64,000 bases of DNA from Bacillota bacterium (GTDB taxonomy: Bacteria > Bacillota > Clostridia > Acetivibrionales > DTU013). The DNA lies in the NCBI GenBank assembly GCA_023435745.1, contig JAEZMD010000007.1:1-64000 (forward strand). Direction: 5' to 3'. Both the position numbers and the translations under genes were made by a program. The notes below the pieces were generated by a model, which was not told the DNA's origin, ran no database searches, and saw only the letters and a list, made by a program, of their open reading frames with translations. Shown here piece after piece: positions 1 to 8,964 of the stretch. Each line of letters starts with the position of its first letter. Within the stretch, counting starts at the first letter, position 1.

Positions 1-372
1 GAATATATATTCACAAGAAGTTTTATCAACCATCAATGTATCCTTCCAATCTTCCCAATCTATTGGCGAAGGACCAGGAATAGTTTGAGGGTGAGTATGC
101 CACACTCCCATATAAAAACTTTTTCTAGATTGTGCCTTTAATAACAATACCTTATGTATAGGATCTCTTATTTTAAAGCTAACTCTGCTCCGAATATCTA
201 ATGGCTGAGGATGCGTTATATATTCCAAAGAGATGTTACCAGTTCTTTTATGCTTGTAGCCTAAGATAAAGCCTCCACTTTCAGGAGCATGGTCATTTAT
301 TTGAAGCCAATTATTTATTTCCTGAAATACCTCTGGCAATATATCTACTACTTTTCCGTTTGGAAGTTGCAT
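1..372 (-). CDS. cap3: Cap3-like JAB/JAMM deubiquitinase of type II CBASS (3' end outside window)
   Basis: Partial gene: the ATG is at 372 and 124 codons are visible before the window edge. The translation contains ESGG early, then WHTHP, then SPIDWED. This matches the JAMM metalloprotease pattern (upstream Glu, HxH, then Ser-x2-Asp) that binds zinc. In type II CBASS, Cap3 is known to cut the bond that Cap2 makes between the CD-NTase C-terminus and its targets, so it counteracts the conjugation. It starts 10 bp after the Cap2 gene on the same strand, which fits one operon. The downstream end and anything after it lie outside the window. Confidence 0.88.
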   Translation of the reverse strand, partial: MQLPNGKVVDILPEVFQEINNWLQINDHAPESGGFILGYKHKRTGNISLEYITHPQPLDIRSRVSFKIRDPIHKVLLLKAQSRKSFYMGVWHTHPQTIPGPSPIDWEDWKDTLMVDKTSCEYIF

Positions 373-382
373 TTTTACGCAT

Positions 383-2056
383 TTATTTGCTATCTCTATT
401 ACCACAACAGCAGCACTTCCCTTCTATGAAAGTATCTCCCTGATTTATGACAGAAGTAGGCTCTATGTCAATTAAACAGTTATCCGCAAATTCATCTTTA
501 AAAGTTCTCTTCACTGTATCTAATATTACACATGTCGTTCTTAATAAAATCTCTGTACCATAAGCAACTCTTGTAGCTCCACAGCCATTTCTAATAGTGT
601 TTTGCTCTACTATCTCATCAAATAATTTGTTTGCCTTATTATTTATCAAATTACCTTCGCTATCGGTATATAGGCATTCAAAGCATCCCTTTTTAGAATA
701 GTCAACTGTTAAAATGTGGCTATTTGTGCCTCCGGCTTCAAGCCAAGAATATATTACTGGCTTATCATAATTGGCTTCTTTAAAAATAGTATTAACCATA
801 AGTTGAACATCGCTACTGCCCACCGTAAAAATTATCATATCAAAATTATTCATATCTTTTTTTAAAATCTCAGGAGTAAGGTGCTCATTTTTGGCATCTA
901 TAATAATCTCAGGATGCATAAATTCTAGATCCCTTTTCATAGCATCCGCTTTATTTATATGACTCCAGTTTAGTTTCGCTCTATGACGCATTATATTTTC
1001 TTCATCTATTGTATCACCATCATATAAAGTCAAATCTTTAATTCCCAGTTTCACAAGTTCCGATGCCAAATAGCTTCCAAGCGACCCAACACCGACTATG
1101 GCAACTCTTTTGCTAATAATTGATGTGTCATTTCCAATTTGTTCATTTAAGAAGAGATAATCGCAACGTTTTGTTTCTATTAATTCAATCTTTTTAATGC
1201 AATTTTCTAATTTATTCATAAGGGTTTCTGTTTTTGAGTTTTTAAAATATAAGAGGCAGCAAAAGTTAATTCTATTTTTCAAAACCCTCATTTCAAATAT
1301 AATGAACGCTTTATTAGATTTAACTTTTGCTTGTTTTATAGATTCATATGTTTCATGGCTTATTCGTGCTACGTCCCTTCCTTTGATAATTTTTACAATA
1401 TCATCAATTTCCCACAGTCTTCCTTTTACTGGTGGCAATATCCTTCTATTATCGATAATCGGAATGTAAAATGCATGTACATTAGGTATAAAGCTCCATT
1501 CATCTTTGTCATTTAACTTAATACCATTGGTTACAGCCCTATACATCCCCTTATTTTGGTAAACATTCATACTTTGAAACACTCTATCCTGAACAATATA
1601 TAATCTAAGAAAGATATCCGTCTTTGTTTGCCCATTCCAGTAAAATAAAAATTCCTTTTGAAATTCTTCTTCGATTTCCAGTATTGATAAAGATAGCAGA
1701 TGAAGCAGTCGGTTTATGGTGTCAATTATTTTTTCTTCACATGACATTAAGTAATTTATTATATCTCCTGATTCATGTAGGCACACTGAACGATATTTTT
1801 GCTTATCTTTATTTATTGGAAATTCAAATTGCATAATATGCGGGTAGTCATATTGGCTATCATTCCTTACAAAGATAAATGGCTTATCAGTTCTTTCTGC
1901 TTCTACAGGATACCAAATACCATATTCTTTATCTTTGTAGCTAAAAAAGACAATATCATCTTCTTCGTATAAAATATTAATCTCATCGTATGTAGAAAGT
2001 ATCTCTTTAACAATTCGATTCTCAGCCAAAATTGTGCTCCTTTTTACTGGATACAC
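383..2056 (-). CDS. cap2: Cap2-like E2-E1 fusion protein of type II CBASS (ThiF fold)
   Basis: 557 aa. The N-terminal part resembles an E2 conjugating domain, with SVCLHE around Cys92 as the likely E2 cysteine. The C-terminal half is an E1/ThiF adenylation domain: a GVGSLG nucleotide-binding loop at 322-327, a likely catalytic Cys492 in NGCGA, and zinc-type cysteines at 458/461 and in the cluster 548-551. In known systems Cap2 joins the C-terminus of the CD-NTase to cellular targets and so primes it. The best start is a GTG at 2056. It overlaps the CD-NTase gene by 35 bp, which suggests translational coupling. Base composition is clearly more AT-rich than the type I RM block to the right. Family assignment is firm; the target is unknown. 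Confidence 0.9.
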   Translation of the reverse strand: MYPVKRSTILAENRIVKEILSTYDEINILYEEDDIVFFSYKDKEYGIWYPVEAERTDKPFIFVRNDSQYDYPHIMQFEFPINKDKQKYRSVCLHESGDIINYLMSCEEKIIDTINRLLHLLSLSILEIEEEFQKEFLFYWNGQTKTDIFLRLYIVQDRVFQSMNVYQNKGMYRAVTNGIKLNDKDEWSFIPNVHAFYIPIIDNRRILPPVKGRLWEIDDIVKIIKGRDVARISHETYESIKQAKVKSNKAFIIFEMRVLKNRINFCCLLYFKNSKTETLMNKLENCIKKIELIETKRCDYLFLNEQIGNDTSIISKRVAIVGVGSLGSYLASELVKLGIKDLTLYDGDTIDEENIMRHRAKLNWSHINKADAMKRDLEFMHPEIIIDAKNEHLTPEILKKDMNNFDMIIFTVGSSDVQLMVNTIFKEANYDKPVIYSWLEAGGTNSHILTVDYSKKGCFECLYTDSEGNLINNKANKLFDEIVEQNTIRNGCGATRVAYGTEILLRTTCVILDTVKRTFKDEFADNCLIDIEPTSVINQGDTFIEGKCCCCGNRDSK

Positions 2057-3059
2057 CTATTGAATTAGCTACTTGTTTTTCAGGCACTTTAAACTCATCT
2101 CCAAAAACTTTTTGAACACTCAGACCTGCATCATGTTCTGACTCTTCATTACATGCATCCGTTAAATTTTGTAATGCCGTACTTAACCTATTATAAAACT
2201 TAACTCCATATGCATCGCTACTATCTTTCATTTTCTTAAAAACATCCGTCCATGGGGTTACAGGCAATAATCTAGTAATATCCGCCTTTATAAGCGTTCC
2301 ATTCTCATATGATAAAGAAAATTTGTTTACCATATTCTGAATCGTCTTTTGTAACGATGTTAAATCATCGTCTCCTTCGGAACTTGTACTTGCAACAAAG
2401 CAATCGCATGCAAGAAGGGTAAGTCCTATATTTGGTGGTACTTCGTGATCCAATGTCGAATTGTAATATTTTTCTAATTTCCATTTCTTAATATAGCGAA
2501 TTACTCTCCTTAATTGATCATTGCCATTAATCTCATTTAGGAGATAATCATTTAAACCTTTAGGATCTGCAGATTCCCATGAATAATTACCTTCAACTGC
2601 AAATTCCTTCCCTCTAGCAAGATATACACTACCATTATGCTTTGCATATAATGGTAAATCTATATGCATCCATTCAGTTCCGTTTTCAACATAAGATACA
2701 TTTAAACATGGTTCTTTAATGGTAGTAGTCCTATTCCATAAATGTATTGCATCTCTACCATATCCTTTTATTTTTCTTGGATCGTTATTCTGGTTAATAT
2801 CAAGCGGAAACATAACTGCAACATCTCGATCAATACTTCCACCATGATTGTTTTTAATTGTGGTATGCAATTTATAGCTTCCCTGGTCAAATACTTCAAT
2901 ATCACTCTTTTTTACTTCAATATCGTGTTTTTCGCATTCCGATGGAAAATTATTTTTAAAATCTTTCTCCAATATCTCCCTTTTTTCTTTGAGATCTTCA
3001 ACCTCTGTATCGATTGTGATTTCATTGTAAAAATCTGCAAACTGTTTTTTCAATTTCAT
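2022..3059 (-). CDS. cdnX: CD-NTase (cGAS/DncV-like nucleotidyltransferase) of CBASS
   Basis: 345 aa. The nucleotidyltransferase signature is clear: QGSY with Gly60-Ser61, IDRDVAV with Asp77 and Asp79 as metal ligands, and a third acidic residue at Asp134 in HIDLP. In CBASS this enzyme makes a cyclic oligonucleotide after phage sensing, and the product activates a killing effector. The residues that set product choice cannot be read reliably, so the nucleotide is unknown. An AGGGGG ribosome site sits 6 bases before the ATG at 3059. It is the first gene of the cdn-cap2-cap3 run. Unlike many type II CBASS loci, no effector gene lies upstream: only a short truncated reading frame and the RloB gene are found there. 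Confidence 0.9.
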   Translation of the reverse strand: MKLKKQFADFYNEITIDTEVEDLKEKREILEKDFKNNFPSECEKHDIEVKKSDIEVFDQGSYKLHTTIKNNHGGSIDRDVAVMFPLDINQNNDPRKIKGYGRDAIHLWNRTTTIKEPCLNVSYVENGTEWMHIDLPLYAKHNGSVYLARGKEFAVEGNYSWESADPKGLNDYLLNEINGNDQLRRVIRYIKKWKLEKYYNSTLDHEVPPNIGLTLLACDCFVASTSSEGDDDLTSLQKTIQNMVNKFSLSYENGTLIKADITRLLPVTPWTDVFKKMKDSSDAYGVKFYNRLSTALQNLTDACNEESEHDAGLSVQKVFGDEFKVPEKQVANSIGVSSKKEHNFG

Positions 3060-3121
3060 AATACAACCCCCTAATCAATCATTTTTTTATTTACTACTTT
3101 TTTTACAGCACTAAACCCAAT

Positions 3122-3253
3122 TCATCTGCCTATCTGACATTGTAAAAAACAGCATTGGGTTTCCTTGTAATTAAAAAAGCATAATAACATCGCCCGTCCC
3201 AATTCGCTTTTGCTGTTTAAGTCCATTTGCTCAATAAATTCAATAAGCTTCAT
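3122..3253 (-). pseudogene. 43-codon reading frame after rloB, probably a truncated gene
   Basis: An ATG at 3253 is preceded by AAGGAG at 5 bases and lies 16 bp downstream of the rloB stop on the same strand. It was therefore probably translated as a third gene of the rloAB run. The first 30 or so residues look like a normal helical protein start (MKLIEFIEQMDLNSKSELG, then a hydrophobic stretch). The last dozen residues are low-quality and cysteine-rich, as expected when a frame runs into foreign DNA. I infer that the arrival of the CBASS block cut this gene. I do not recognise the family. Confidence 0.4.
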
Positions 3254-3269
3254 GCAATCTCCTTACATT

Positions 3270-3914
3270 TTAGTTTCCTGAAATCTCAACCATAAACTGC
3301 TCAATCAGCTTATGGACATTTGTATATGGATTCATATCCTTAATACTTGTAAACACAATTTTCCCCTCGGCAGTATATTGTAACTCAAGAATTTTGGCAT
3401 TATCAATCGCTTTTTCAATCTCACCATTCTGAATAATTTCACGAGTTTTACCTTTATGCCCTTTTAAATAGGCGCCATTTAGGTACTCTGATAAGCGACG
3501 ATAGGTTTGACGTTTGGTGAGTTTTGTATCTACTTCTTCAAAGTGCATCAACAGCCATGTTTCAAACAGATAATTTGAAATCAGCAGTTCATAATCTTTT
3601 GCTGCCAATATCACAGACTGTATGTTCAGCGGGGCATCACAGTCAAACGCCAGATACTTGCCATAAGTGCTATATTTGTGATTGTGTTCTTCATCAGCCA
3701 TAAAGCTATTGGCATAATTCAAAACGGTCTGTGCGTTGCCATTAGCGGTTTCTAAGACCACCTCCACTTTGGTATATTTATTTTTTTTGATAATCTCTGC
3801 AAAGTAGTCAAAGTAAAATTTTTCGGTCTTTCCTTCACAAAAAATGATAATGTGCCCAATATTAGTTTTCTTGGTTTCCGAGAGACGTTGTGGTGATAAT
3901 TGTGTTCTACCCAT
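3270..3914 (-). CDS. rloB: RloB-like protein (AbiLii type, Toprim-like nuclease partner)
   Basis: 214 aa from the ATG at 3914. The N-terminus has IIIFCEGKTEKFYF (Glu27, Gly28, Lys29), typical of RloB and related Toprim-like proteins, followed by an acidic DCDAP segment that may bind metal. The start overlaps the end of rloA by 8 bp (ATGGGTAG), so the two are almost certainly translationally coupled. A longer frame begins at 4001, but that part is antisense-like and lies inside rloA. RloA/RloB pairs correspond to the lactococcal AbiLi/AbiLii abortive infection system, in which the ATPase controls a toxic partner. The actual target of this RloB is not known. Confidence 0.8.
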   Translation of the reverse strand: MGRTQLSPQRLSETKKTNIGHIIIFCEGKTEKFYFDYFAEIIKKNKYTKVEVVLETANGNAQTVLNYANSFMADEEHNHKYSTYGKYLAFDCDAPLNIQSVILAAKDYELLISNYLFETWLLMHFEEVDTKLTKRQTYRRLSEYLNGAYLKGHKGKTREIIQNGEIEKAIDNAKILELQYTAEGKIVFTSIKDMNPYTNVHKLIEQFMVEISGN

Positions 3915-5181
3915 CCAATTCACCACCAATAATTTCATCATAATTAAAGATGGGGATAGCACCATACTTTCCTTGCAGATAGTCCTTACTGAACGTGGCA
4001 TCTTCGCGTACTTTTAAGTCAGAGAGGGCATAGAGAGTGGATTCTCCACGCTCATTTTTATCGACAAATACTACCTCGTCACGCCGAAATTGGTTATAGT
4101 TCAGCAGAGAGATGTCATGAGTAGTAAAGATTAATTGTGCCTTTTTATTCTGGCTGGAGCAGAAGATGTCAACAATAAGTTTAGTCAAAAGAGGGTGTAG
4201 CCTTGCGGACATTTCATCCACAATGAACACACCGCCCCTTGAAATCATTTCAATGATGTTTTGAATATATGCAAGAAAGCGGAGAGTGCCAGTAGATTCC
4301 TGTCGCAAATCAAAGAGCTTTTCACCAACCACATTTCCGGTTTCGTCATAAATGTCATGTACCGTTCGAACAACTTTCTCTTTTTCTTTCTTGCCAGTAC
4401 GTTCGTTGAGGATTGTCTCAGTCTGTACATCGAGGCGTTTAATACCGACATCAATTAATCGGAGATAATTCTCCACCTTTTCTCTGTATGCCTTACTACT
4501 CACCAATTTCTTGGATAAGCCAACAATACCAGCTAATCCCTTTACCGTGGATTCAAAGAGAATTTCGGTGAACACATTATATTCTTCGCTAAAAAAGGAA
4601 ATGAAATCACTAAGTACAGCTTCCTTGGCTTCTTCATCGAGAAAATATTCAAGTACAGCGATATAAAGCCTTTCAGTGGGCAGCTTTTTATAAGCATTCA
4701 ATATTTTTTGATATTTGCTACCAAAGGAAAGGTCTGTACCAGTTCGTTCAAAGACTTTCTTATCATCAATGAATAACCACTCGTTTAGAACCTCTTTGGG
4801 GGTACATTCGAAGCCATATTGTATCTGCCTACCGTTACGCAAAAAGATAATATCAAACTCAGATGCTTCGCTACCGTCATTTGAAAGGGTAAACGGTTCC
4901 AACTTCATCTTCATACCTATTTTGCTGGATTCAAAATCCTCATTATCTTTTTTGTTAATAAACTGCGAGAATATATATTGTTCAAAAAAGAACATGGCTG
5001 AGATCAAATTTGATTTGCCAGAAGCATTCGCCCCATAAAGGGCAGTCGTTTTCAGCAAGCCAGTTTTATCATCAATGGGTATGACATGGGAAGGATGCTG
5101 CACATAGGCCGTTGCCCGCATATCCAAAATAGATTCGTTTTTAAAAGAGGTGTAGTTCTTCACCTTAAACATCAATAGCAT
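3907..5181 (-). CDS. rloA: RloA-like AAA ATPase (AbiLi type, SMC/OLD-like)
   Basis: 424 aa starting at 5181, where GGAGG lies 7 bases upstream; an in-frame start at 5211 lacks such a site. The Walker A motif is GANASGKS at 50-57. A Walker B-like VDE is at 321-323 followed by ARLHP, and an H-loop TTHD is at 353-356. This is the AAA_21 arrangement found in RloA/AbiLi and PARIS-type ATPases. The protein probably acts as the sensor or gate that restrains or delivers RloB. The gene pair sits directly beside the CBASS locus, so this is a small defence island. Confidence 0.85.
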   Translation of the reverse strand: MLLMFKVKNYTSFKNESILDMRATAYVQHPSHVIPIDDKTGLLKTTALYGANASGKSNLISAMFFFEQYIFSQFINKKDNEDFESSKIGMKMKLEPFTLSNDGSEASEFDIIFLRNGRQIQYGFECTPKEVLNEWLFIDDKKVFERTGTDLSFGSKYQKILNAYKKLPTERLYIAVLEYFLDEEAKEAVLSDFISFFSEEYNVFTEILFESTVKGLAGIVGLSKKLVSSKAYREKVENYLRLIDVGIKRLDVQTETILNERTGKKEKEKVVRTVHDIYDETGNVVGEKLFDLRQESTGTLRFLAYIQNIIEMISRGGVFIVDEMSARLHPLLTKLIVDIFCSSQNKKAQLIFTTHDISLLNYNQFRRDEVVFVDKNERGESTLYALSDLKVREDATFSKDYLQGKYGAIPIFNYDEIIGGELDG

Positions 5182-5319
5182 AAAATTACCTCCGAGATAG
5201 TTTGCTTCCACTATATAGTATGCCCACTATTATATATATGTCAATCATATTTACGAAAATTTCGTAAATATTTAATGTTTATAAATTTTCCAAGTCATAA
5301 TACGTTAATAATTCTGTTT

Positions 5320-6267
5320 TTATCGTTTATAAAAATCGACGTTAAACTTGCTTTCTCCTTTGCAGTAGATCTCAATATTTTTACAAAATACGAGAATACG
5401 ATCAACTCTATTTTTAACAACATCTTCATCATAAGCTCCACCCTGGCAAATAGCCTCGCTCAGAGTATCCTGCAACCATCCTTCATCTAGAGTGGGGCAG
5501 TGGGAGCATAACTCTTTGCCTTTTTCAATTCTTGTTGCACAGCGCCAGACCACCTTGCCACGTTCTGTCCTTCTCCGATAAGATGTGCCGCAGTCGCCGC
5601 ATATAAGCCAATTCCCCAGAAGATATTTGCCGTTATATTTGTTCCCGCTGGTTTCTATCGTGCCATCTTCTTTACTGACAAGCCTTGACCGCTTCGTCAT
5701 TTCTTCCTGTACCTTGTCGAATACTTCGTCAGAGACAATGGCAGGATGGCTGTCTTTCACATAATACTTGTTTCGCTGCCCATCATTTTTTCTTTTCTTT
5801 CCGGTCATAAAATCCTCGGTGAAGGTCTTTTGAAGCATTGTGTCGCCCTTGTATTTCTCATTGGTCAACATCCTCTGAATCGTTTTTGTATCCCAAATGT
5901 CCTTACCCGTTACAGTCTTAATTCCTTGGGCTTCCAGATAGGCTTTAATTTGTCCTAACGACTGGCCTTGCAAATATAAGTTAAATATCTTTCTGACAAC
6001 AATATATTGTTCTTCATAAATAATATATTCATATCTTTCACTCGGATGAGGATTCTCGTATAAGTCTGCAGCACCGAATTGTAAAACAATATCAATTGTT
6101 TGAGTTTGTTTATTAATAAAAACATTAAGCATAGGAGCATCAATAGATATCTTAATTGCATCATAATCATCTGTATCTATCTCAATATCTTCCAACGCGC
6201 TACTTTTAGCAATTTCCACTATGTTATCAATAACTTTATTAATAATTATTTGGATTTCATCTTCCAT
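5320..6267 (-). pseudogene. Large serine recombinase C-terminal part fused to an unrelated N-terminus
   Basis: The frame encodes 315 aa. From about residue 85 onward it is a typical recombinase domain (VVRKIFNLYLQGQSL, then TIQRMLTNEKYKG), followed by a zinc-ribbon segment (ICGDCGTSYRR ... CSHC). The catalytic resolvase domain with the nucleophilic serine is absent. Instead, residues 1-84 form an acidic, isoleucine-rich stretch that resembles no recombinase. I read this as a fusion made by deletion or recombination, so it should not be active in DNA exchange. It follows the truncated desulfurase by about 45 bp. The N-terminal part could be the start of another gene I cannot identify. Confidence 0.75.
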
Positions 6268-6313
6268 AAACTACCTCGCACTACTCTGCTCATTATCTGA
6301 TTATTTTTGAAGC

Positions 6314-7213
6314 TCATATAATTGATCTTATGTACGCAACAAGTTTTGAAAAATCCGGTTTGACCTTCCCATCCCATGACAAACGTATTGCAGAAGCAAT
6401 TCGGTCTTCGCTAAGCCCCATTGCTGCTAAAACATAGCTAGGCGAGAAACTGCCGGATGTGCACGCGGAGCCATTTGAAAACGCATATTCATCTTTTAAG
6501 GCAACAAATATGCCTTCTGCATCAACACCAGTAAAGCTAATATTTATCGTGCTAGGAATACAGTATTGTGGATTACCGTTTATTTTATAATCTAAGTTCT
6601 TGATTGCATCCATAAACGCAGTTTTGATTTTGGAGCATTTTCCCGATTGTTCAATGTGTTCATCTTCGCACAGACGAGCAGCCAATGCAAGTCCTGCGAC
6701 AAGGGCAACGGGAGTGGTGCCTGGTCGTATGCCACGCTCTTGCTGACCACCATAAAACAATGGTGTAATTGGTGGACGTTTATAGTCAGAGCCTCTTCGT
6801 ATTACCAATCCACCAATTCCTTGAGGGCCTCCGAATTTATGTCCTGTAAAGCTCAGCATATCGTATTTAAGACTTCGGATGTTGGCGTTCATTTTGCCAA
6901 ATGACTGCGTGGCATCAACGTGAAAGTAAGCTTTTGTATTAGCAAGTACTTCTCCAATCTCCTGTACTGGCTGGATAATACCGGTTTCACTATTAACGTG
7001 CATTACTGACACAAGCAAGGTTTTATCAGTCACTTTGTTGAGTATATCTTCGACCTTTACACGACCGGACTCATCCGGATTAACAAAATCTACGACACAG
7101 CCTTGCTCTGCCAATCTTTTCATTGGTTCAAGTACAGCCTTATGTTCTATGGACGTAGTGATAAAATGATTTCGTCCAGAGCATGCTGTCTGTTGCTGAT
7201 TTGATTCTTTCAA
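6314..7213 (-). pseudogene. Cysteine desulfurase (DndA/IscS/NifS type), N-terminus missing
   Basis: About 299 codons match the central and C-terminal parts of a PLP cysteine desulfurase. The PLP lysine motif FTGHKFGGPQG (Lys126 here) and the active cysteine loop NGSACTSGS (Cys251) are both intact. The family is usually near 380 aa; here the first 80-90 residues, which shape the PLP site and the dimer, are gone, and the frame opens from a TTG at the junction with another broken gene. The SACTSGSFSPS loop resembles DndA, the sulfur donor of DNA phosphorothioation. However, no dndBCDE genes are seen, so a generic IscS/NifS is also possible. Function is probably lost. Confidence 0.75.
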
Positions 7214-7561
7214 TTAGCATTGGATACCACCCCCAATCCTTCTACTTTGTCTGCAAGGTTCGACAGATATTCTATGCTTTCTGAAGTAATAGCAGTTAGG
7301 TCGATACCACCGGTTAGGCGCTTCATCTCGTTATCAGCATTTGATTTCTCTGTTAACGCAATTCTTTCTATTTCGATGAAATCGCTTAACAATGATGAAA
7401 GCTCTTTTACCGGATTAGAAGATAAAAGCTCCAGTTTTTTTATAATATTATCAGACGACGACGCCTCTTCGACTAACGCATACTTATCGTTCCCATAAAT
7501 GTCTTTGCGGTTTCAACCATAAGTGTCTTCGTTCCGGTGAACTTTGCAGAGTTAGTATCAA
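7210..7561 (-). pseudogene. Unknown gene fragment with a single-base frameshift
   Basis: Reading the minus strand, a protein-like stretch (FTGTKTLMVETAK) starts in one frame and continues in another as DIYGNDKYALVEEAS and onward to VSNAN before the stop at 7210. One missing A in the AAG/AAAG run near 7507 would join the two. The second part holds a helical segment rich in Leu, Ser and Glu. The stop overlaps the start of the desulfurase fragment by 4 bp, so the two were probably once parts of an operon or are now a deletion joint. I do not recognise the family. Confidence 0.4.
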
Positions 7562-7565
7562 TGAA

Positions 7566-7787
7566 TTGTTGCCTTGGCCTCTTACAGAAACATTCATTCT
7601 TAAAGCCTATTCTCCGATAGATTTGCAGTTCCAGGTATATTATGCAGCACTTGGCGAACGGAGCAATTTCTTAAGATATGCCCTATTCTATGGCTTATAT
7701 TTCAATCGTTGCGATGTGCGGCTTAGCTATGTAAAACAGTACGGTGACGAAACAACCGAGCCGTATGTATTGCTTAAGATTTTAGGC
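7566..7787 (+). pseudogene. Plus-strand internal gene fragment of unknown origin
   Basis: About 72 codons on the plus strand read as a well-formed protein interior (SPIDLQFQVYYAALGERSN, then a hydrophobic aromatic stretch, then SYVKQYGDETTEPY). There is no ribosome site or credible start at the left end. At the right end the frame runs on into sequence that belongs to a minus-strand gene. It is therefore a piece of a larger gene trapped between two junctions. I cannot name the parent family. Confidence 0.4.
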
Positions 7788-7858
7788 ATGCCTGCAAGTT
7801 CTTCGTCCAACTCGGCATCACGCATTTCGGCGTTCTTTTCATTTGGTTCTGTTTGCAT
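7727..7858 (-). pseudogene. Truncated small gene downstream of the sigma-like factor
   Basis: An ATG at 7858 has GGAGG 7 bases upstream and lies about 86 bp after the sigma-like gene. The first 23 residues (MQTEPNEKNAEMRDAELDEE...) are acidic and plausible. After about position 7788 the frame enters the fragment that reads as protein on the other strand, so the true gene is cut there. The stop at 7727 is incidental. Confidence 0.45.
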
Positions 7859-7944
7859 TTTCTTACCTCCGTTTCCGAGAAGCTTTACCGCCCCTCTATC
7901 GTCTACAGACAGAAGAGAGGCGGTTGCGTACTCACGGAGGCCGG

Positions 7945-8631
7945 TTATTCGAAAAACTTCTTCAGAGCTTCGTCATTTCGCAGGATGTCAAGGATACGGC
8001 GTACATGAACGGTAATGCTGCGTGATGATTTAAAATCGTATTTGGGCGCTAATTCACGCACAGTTTTTTCAAGGATAATCCGGTCTGTTATAAGCTCACG
8101 GTCTTTTTGAGTGAGGGAAGCAAGGGCGGCATAGAGGGTGTCTAATACAGCCTTTTGTTCTAATATTTCTGTGATATCAGTGGGATCGGCAGGTTCGTAA
8201 AACGTATCCGAGCCATCAGAATCGTTACCTAATGGCTTATCAAGTTCAACAGTTCGGCTCGTGCGGGACGTACATGTTTCACATTTCTGATCACATTTGT
8301 TTGTGCCTTTCCATACGCATTGGAATTTCCGCTCTTGATGTTTTTGCTCTCGCCATATAGAGCGCATATTGTCGCGTGCGAGGTCGTCGCCCATTTGATT
8401 ACGAGGTAGGCGTACAACAAGACCAGACTCTTCATCGACATACCAGCGTTGAGGGAATGGTTTTTCAGGTTCTTCGGAACGGGCAAGACACTCCGCTCTT
8501 GTTACTTTGAATTCTTGTTCCCCATCCTCCGATAGGATGTAGTAGGCCATCGGCTCACCGGATTTCGTTCGGTGTGGAATGGGAGTGGGTTTAAAAGACT
8601 TGTCTTGGCTTTGATTTGCTTGTTTTTTCAT
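7945..8631 (-). CDS. Sigma-70-like region 4 protein of a mobile element
   Basis: 228 aa. The C-terminal 80 residues have the sigma region 4 pattern: helix, LASLTQKDRELITDRIIL, then VRELAPKYDFKSSRSITVHVRRIL as a helix-turn-helix. The N-terminal half is not a sigma region 2. It holds a WYVDEESGLVVRLPRNQ segment and a cysteine cluster (CDQKCETC) that may bind metal. Such proteins are common in clostridial integrative elements and phages, where they probably act as transcription activators or sigma-like factors. The start at 8631 has GGAGG upstream. It is divergent from the plus-strand block starting at 8965. Confidence 0.6.
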   Translation of the reverse strand: MKKQANQSQDKSFKPTPIPHRTKSGEPMAYYILSEDGEQEFKVTRAECLARSEEPEKPFPQRWYVDEESGLVVRLPRNQMGDDLARDNMRSIWREQKHQERKFQCVWKGTNKCDQKCETCTSRTSRTVELDKPLGNDSDGSDTFYEPADPTDITEILEQKAVLDTLYAALASLTQKDRELITDRIILEKTVRELAPKYDFKSSRSITVHVRRILDILRNDEALKKFFE

Positions 8632-8964
8632 CAGATTTCCTCCTGTGATTTGAATTGCGTGAGCAATCGCAGGGAGGAAATATGGAAGTTTTGTACAAAT
8701 TCAAACTTGCACCATTGTTATTCGAGTTGTCGTGTGATATAATGATTTAATAAGGTTTGTTGGGAGTTGCTTCGTCCACCAATCTCGCTATATCCACGAC
8801 TACAAGAAAAACAAAAAGCCCCTGCGATTTCTCACAGGAGCGACATGACAGCTTGTCCCTGCGAATCTCACAAGAACAATCCAAAAGTGCGTAAAGTTGA
8901 CCGTCAAAAGTCGATAGAGTTTATAGAGTAGATAGAGTTACCAAGTTTCTATGGAGGCGAAAGG
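8632..8964. promoter_or_regulatory. Divergent intergenic region with a strong plus-strand promoter
   Basis: The 333-bp gap separates the minus-strand sigma-like gene from the plus-strand defence block. TTGTTA at 8715-8720 and TATAAT at 8738-8743 are spaced 17 bp, a near-consensus sigma-A promoter for the plus strand. That leaves a leader of about 210 bases ahead of the 8965 gene. Within the leader, the segment at 8818-8841 can form a short stem with one mismatch; I see no clear terminator or riboswitch. Confidence 0.5.

Noticed and set aside
8682..8750. 22-codon plus-strand frame with a GGAGG-like site
   Set aside because: Very short, the spacing to ATG is only about 4 bases, and it overlaps the plus-strand promoter; no evidence beyond chance.
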